Positions 5,670-8,516 of a stretch of DNA of 8,516 bases are shown piece by piece. The first letter of the stretch is position 1, and each line of letters begins with the position of its first letter. The DNA comes from Candidatus Zixiibacteriota bacterium. Lineage in GTDB: Bacteria > Zixibacteria > MSB-5A5 > JAABVY01. Where the stretch lies: assembly GCA_011777135.1 (NCBI GenBank), contig JAABVY010000021.1, forward strand, positions 750-9,265, written 5' to 3'. Under the pieces are notes generated by a model, which had not been told where the DNA came from, made no database searches, and saw nothing but the letters and a program-made list of their open reading frames with translations. The translations under genes and the position numbers were made by a program.

Positions 5670-6983
5670 CTAACCCCTGAATGCCCATCTAATTATGCTG
5701 GAAATTTTCGGAGGTGTTCCCTGAAGGAGAATCCCCACTCTAAATATTCTACCGCCTGCCCAGATTGCGAAAATTGTAAACAGTATCACTCCTACCAATC
5801 CCACCCACGGCTGCCAGGCGGGGATGTCTACGGGCGATGCTATTCGCAGGAGCATTAGCATGGGCGTAGAAAGCGGAAACAAGGAGATCCACGTCGAAAA
5901 CCCTGTGGTCGGTTCCTGGAGCACGGGCATAAATACGAACCACGATATTATCAATGGCATGATTGCCGGAAATGTCAAAGACTGAGCATCCTTGGCATTA
6001 TTGCAAGCTGAACCCAGGGCGGCAAATAAAGACCCGTACATAATGATCGCAAGTATCATGTAAGCGAAAAGCCAGGGCAGTACGTGATACGGTATATAAT
6101 CTCCCAATCCCAGATACCTTATAGTGGCAACTCCTCCGCCGACATAGACTGCAGCCGCGGTGAGCGAAAGAGCAATGGCGCCGAATACTTTCCCGGCCAT
6201 GAATTGGAACGGCGTCACCGATCCCAGCAGTACTTCGGCAATTTTCTGGGTCTTTTCCTCCATTACCGCGCTTAAAAGCGGAAGAGCAGTCATCATCAAC
6301 ATCAGGTACATTAGCATCAGTATAGCTATCGGTACCATTATCAATTCGGCCCTACTACTTCGCTTGGCCGCCAGTATCTCGCCTGTAGCTTCGTCCACAG
6401 AGACCAGCCCCAGGCTTTCAACGTTACGCCAGCTCAGGATACTGCTCACCTGTGTCTCATCAACTCCCGATTCCATCAGACGCAGTTTGCGGAGGTAATT
6501 GTTGATCGGATATACCACCCAGCTTCGAATATTATCCAGGGCTGCATTCTTTCCATAATACTTGATCGAACTTCGCTCCTCGTTTCCATCCGGGTATAAG
6601 ACATCCGGACCTATTTCAAGAAAGGCATACAGCCCCCCGTTCCGCACCATGTTGGAAAGCTCCAGGCGCTGCTTATGAGGATCCCTGTCATTCGGGGGCA
6701 TACTTTCAAATATATAAGCAGGCCTGATCTTATTCCCCTGCTCGTCATATACAGCCTCCGAATTTCTTTCGGCAGCGGCTCTCATGATTACATCTGCCAA
6801 AATTCCCGAGCGGTCGACAACGGCGATACGCTTATCGGTGGTATCCACACGATCCTTCAGAAGCATATAGGCAATACCGCTTCCACTGAAGAAGATCGGT
6901 GCAATCAACAGTCCTATAATGAATCCCTTGGTCCGGATTGTTGTCAGGTATTCGCGCCTGACCAGCCAGAGTATCTTACGCAT
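5670..6983 (-). CDS. ABC-2 type exporter permease (NatB/YhaP-like)
   Basis: The 437-residue protein has the ABC2_membrane_3 layout. A cytoplasmic N-terminus with the WLVRREYLTTIRTKGF motif leads into one helix (20-42). A large extracytoplasmic domain follows (about 43-210), then a block of about six membrane segments (roughly 213-236, 263-288, 302-326, 338-356, 366-382, 393-411). The conserved cytoplasmic coupling segment EEKTQKIAEVLLGSVTP (242-258) follows the second helix, as is typical of the family. It should form the membrane part of an exporter with the ATPase encoded just upstream. NatAB of Bacillus exports sodium, but relatives carry other substrates, so the substrate is unknown. The ATG at 6983 overlaps the ATPase stop by 8 nt and its ribosome binding site GGGAGGAAG lies inside the ATPase gene, indicating translational coupling. 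Length is close to the family norm. Confidence 0.92.
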   Translation of the reverse strand: MRKILWLVRREYLTTIRTKGFIIGLLIAPIFFSGSGIAYMLLKDRVDTTDKRIAVVDRSGILADVIMRAAAERNSEAVYDEQGNKIRPAYIFESMPPNDRDPHKQRLELSNMVRNGGLYAFLEIGPDVLYPDGNEERSSIKYYGKNAALDNIRSWVVYPINNYLRKLRLMESGVDETQVSSILSWRNVESLGLVSVDEATGEILAAKRSSRAELIMVPIAILMLMYLMLMMTALPLLSAVMEEKTQKIAEVLLGSVTPFQFMAGKVFGAIALSLTAAAVYVGGGVATIRYLGLGDYIPYHVLPWLFAYMILAIIMYGSLFAALGSACNNAKDAQSLTFPAIMPLIISWFVFMPVLQEPTTGFSTWISLFPLSTPMLMLLRIASPVDIPAWQPWVGLVGVILFTIFAIWAGGRIFRVGILLQGTPPKISSIIRWAFRG

Positions 6984-7887
6984 CTTCCTCCCTCAGGGCC
7001 TCACGCCCGGCAATCCGAACAAAAATATCATGCAGGGATGATTTGCTTACATCGAAACTTTTAACACGCGTCCGTGACATTATCTGCGTGATAATATCCT
7101 GCGGATCGATCCCCTTTTTCAGCCGCAGCTCCTGAAGTTTACCAAAATTCCTAATCTGCTCTATACCATCGATACTATCAATAACAGAATTCCCATTCTC
7201 GGCATTAATCCGAACGGTGTCATTGCTGTATTGCGCCTGAATCGATTCCAGCGTACCATCCAGGACTTTCTCCCCCTGGCATATCATAAAAATAAAGTCG
7301 CACATCTTCTCGGCCATGTTCATGTCATGCGTGCTGAATATTATAGTCGTGCCCTTGTCACGGATTTCGAGTACCGCCTCACGGATCACGTCGAGATTGA
7401 CCGGGTCAAGGCCGGTGAAGGGCTCATCCAGTATCAACAGCTCCGGAGCGGTCAGAATTGCGACTATAAATTGCAGCTTCTGGCTCATCCCCTTGCTGAG
7501 TGTCTCGACTTTTCGGTCGGCCCAATCCTGAAGATCAAATCTCTCCAGCCAGGCATCCGCTTCCTTTTTCAGATTATCAGACTTCTTCAATCCGGCATAG
7601 AAAATCAGCGACTCCCGCACTTTCATATTTTTGTAAAGCCCGCGTTCCTCGGGAAGATAGCCGATACGGTCAGAGGCGCTGCCCGTGCGTCTTTCCCCGA
7701 ATACTTTTATTATGCCGCTGTCGGGATAGAGAATATTCATTATCATCCGGAGTGTGGTCGTCTTCCCCGAGCCGTTCGGGCCGATAAAACCATAAATGCT
7801 GTTCTCGGGAACATTCAGGCTGAGATTATCCACCGCTGTATGCTTCCCGAAGGTCTTGGTTACATCAACTATTTCGATTACATCCAT
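6976..7887 (-). CDS. ABC transporter ATP-binding protein with DUF4162-type C-terminus (NatA/YhaQ-like)
   Basis: The 303-residue protein carries a complete nucleotide-binding domain: Walker A GPNGSGKTT (36-44), signature LSKGM (130-134), Walker B LLILDE (150-155), D-loop GLD (159-161) and H-loop His187 in STHD. The Q-loop region reads YLPEERGLY (78-86), with Glu in place of the usual Gln, which is common in this subfamily. Residues from about 210 form the extra C-terminal domain (DUF4162 type). It hydrolyses ATP to drive the permease encoded immediately downstream. The ATG at 7887 is the first in frame after a stop codon at 7911-7913. It has no clear Shine-Dalgarno site, only purine-rich GCAGAAGCAGAACC. 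A TATAAA (7915-7910) could be the -10 box, but no convincing -35 is seen. Confidence 0.95.
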   Translation of the reverse strand: MDVIEIVDVTKTFGKHTAVDNLSLNVPENSIYGFIGPNGSGKTTTLRMIMNILYPDSGIIKVFGERRTGSASDRIGYLPEERGLYKNMKVRESLIFYAGLKKSDNLKKEADAWLERFDLQDWADRKVETLSKGMSQKLQFIVAILTAPELLILDEPFTGLDPVNLDVIREAVLEIRDKGTTIIFSTHDMNMAEKMCDFIFMICQGEKVLDGTLESIQAQYSNDTVRINAENGNSVIDSIDGIEQIRNFGKLQELRLKKGIDPQDIITQIMSRTRVKSFDVSKSSLHDIFVRIAGREALREEDA

Positions 7888-8018
7888 ACTGGTTCTGCTT
7901 CTGCCCTTTTTTATAGGAATAACAATCCTTCAATCATACGGAGAATTTAATCTCAGGTTACATATTTCACAACTGCAAAATCCTGAATTTTCTTCCCGAG
8001 CCAGTTTTTTCTTAATGG

Positions 8019-8046
8019 TTGACATATCGGATGACGATATTATTTT
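8019..8046 (+). promoter_or_regulatory. Candidate sigma-70 promoter for the right-edge exported protein
   Basis: A perfect TTGACA (8019-8024) is followed after 16 bp by TATTTT (8041-8046). Transcription would start near 8053, 30 nt before the ATG at 8083. The -35 box is exact, the -10 box moderate. The rest of the 195-bp divergent gap (7888-8082) shows nothing else clear. Confidence 0.45.
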
Positions 8047-8082
8047 AGGTTTGTTGAACGGAATATCATAGCGAGGGACGCC

Positions 8083-8516
8083 ATGAAAACGGCTCTACAT
8101 ATTCTTTTAGCCATCTTAATAAAATTTCTATTGCCTAACGAGGCCCCTGCGCAAGGGATCACGTTTACTTTCAATCCACCGGATTCGGCTGCCGGGACCG
8201 AATACATTTCTGAAATCGAAACCACGACCTTCATGTTTGAGGAGGAAACCACAAGAACAAATGCGCAAGCTTCATTTCTATTTGAAAAGACAGATACCGC
8301 CTATATTTTGACGTCAATCCTGGAGCAATCGCAATCCCTCAGAAACGGCGAGGAAGTTGAGAATTATGAGTTCGACGCTTTGGTAGGCCTTCCGTTTATA
8401 CTGCTATTAGATACAGATGGACGCCTCGATTCAATAATAGGATATGAGGCCATACGGGATTCAATAACGAAAAAGGATCCCACGGGGTACTCTCAATATG
8501 CACCTGAGTCACACGA
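8083..8516 (+). CDS. Exported protein of unknown function, DUF6263-like, C-terminus outside window
   Basis: The frame runs from an ATG at 8083 to the right edge, 144 codons with no stop. Residues 1-24 form a signal peptide (MKTALHILLAILIKF, cut after APAQ or nearby), so the protein is exported. The mature part begins GITFTFNPPDSAAGTEY and continues as alternating strands, with a segment ALVGLPFILLLDTDGRLDSI (100-119). This layout, a short exported beta-rich protein with a G-P-F ... D-x-x-G-R-L-D-S segment, recalls DUF6263-type proteins, whose function is unknown. The resemblance is by eye and weak. The AGGGA at 8074-8078 is an adequate ribosome binding site. It is transcribed divergently from the ABC exporter operon, which does not by itself link their functions. 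No cysteines are visible in the part present and there is no lipobox. Confidence 0.75.
   Translation, partial: MKTALHILLAILIKFLLPNEAPAQGITFTFNPPDSAAGTEYISEIETTTFMFEEETTRTNAQASFLFEKTDTAYILTSILEQSQSLRNGEEVENYEFDALVGLPFILLLDTDGRLDSIIGYEAIRDSITKKDPTGYSQYAPESH

Noticed and set aside
7231..7950. Long plus-strand open frame (239 codons) opposite the ABC ATPase
   Set aside because: It lies antisense to a complete ATPase with all catalytic motifs; the translation has no recognisable domain and no ribosome binding site. It is a by-product of the ATPase codon pattern.

Overview
The window reads as ordinary bacterial chromosome of moderate G+C. It has compact genes, Shine-Dalgarno sites of the AGAGGTGA/AGGAGG type, rho-independent terminators, Sec signal peptides and a type IV pilin with a sigma-54-type promoter, all of which suggest a Gram-negative (diderm) organism. 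The mix of an exported propeller-like repeat protein, a type IV pilin and small exported proteins of unknown function recalls uncultured FCB-group or candidate-phylum genomes (for example Zixibacteria-like) or deltaproteobacterial relatives. That placement is a guess from style, not from a marker gene.

Layout. Bases 1-1464 (minus) hold the N-terminal 488 codons of an exported protein built from repeats of about 53 residues, probably a beta-propeller, running off the left edge. Bases 1465-2154 lack an intact gene. They contain a probable promoter for the repeat protein, a possible decayed small plus-strand gene (1828-2094, two in-frame stops) and a perfect plus-strand intrinsic terminator (2114-2145). 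Bases 2155-4862 (minus) hold three same-strand genes: a TTG-started exported glycosyltransferase-like protein, a DinB-fold protein that may be translated from a leaderless mRNA, and a ten-helix EamA/DMT transporter. The gaps of 100 and 147 bp each contain promoter-like sequence, so they need not form one operon. Bases 5158-5547 (plus) encode a type IV pilin with a sigma-54-like -24/-12 promoter and its own terminator. Bases 5670-7887 (minus) are a tightly coupled two-gene ABC exporter operon (NatA-like ATPase, NatB-like permease, 8-nt overlap). From 8083 (plus) an exported protein of unknown function, loosely like DUF6263, runs off the right edge.

The ATPase and permease clearly work together as one exporter. 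Nothing else forms an obvious pathway, and I see no defence system, mobile element, CRISPR array, tRNA or rRNA. The best points for follow-up are the 53-residue repeat protein, the exported GT-A-like protein, the sigma-54 control region of the pilin, the possible leaderless dinB-type gene, and the plus-strand terminator with no intact gene in front of it.
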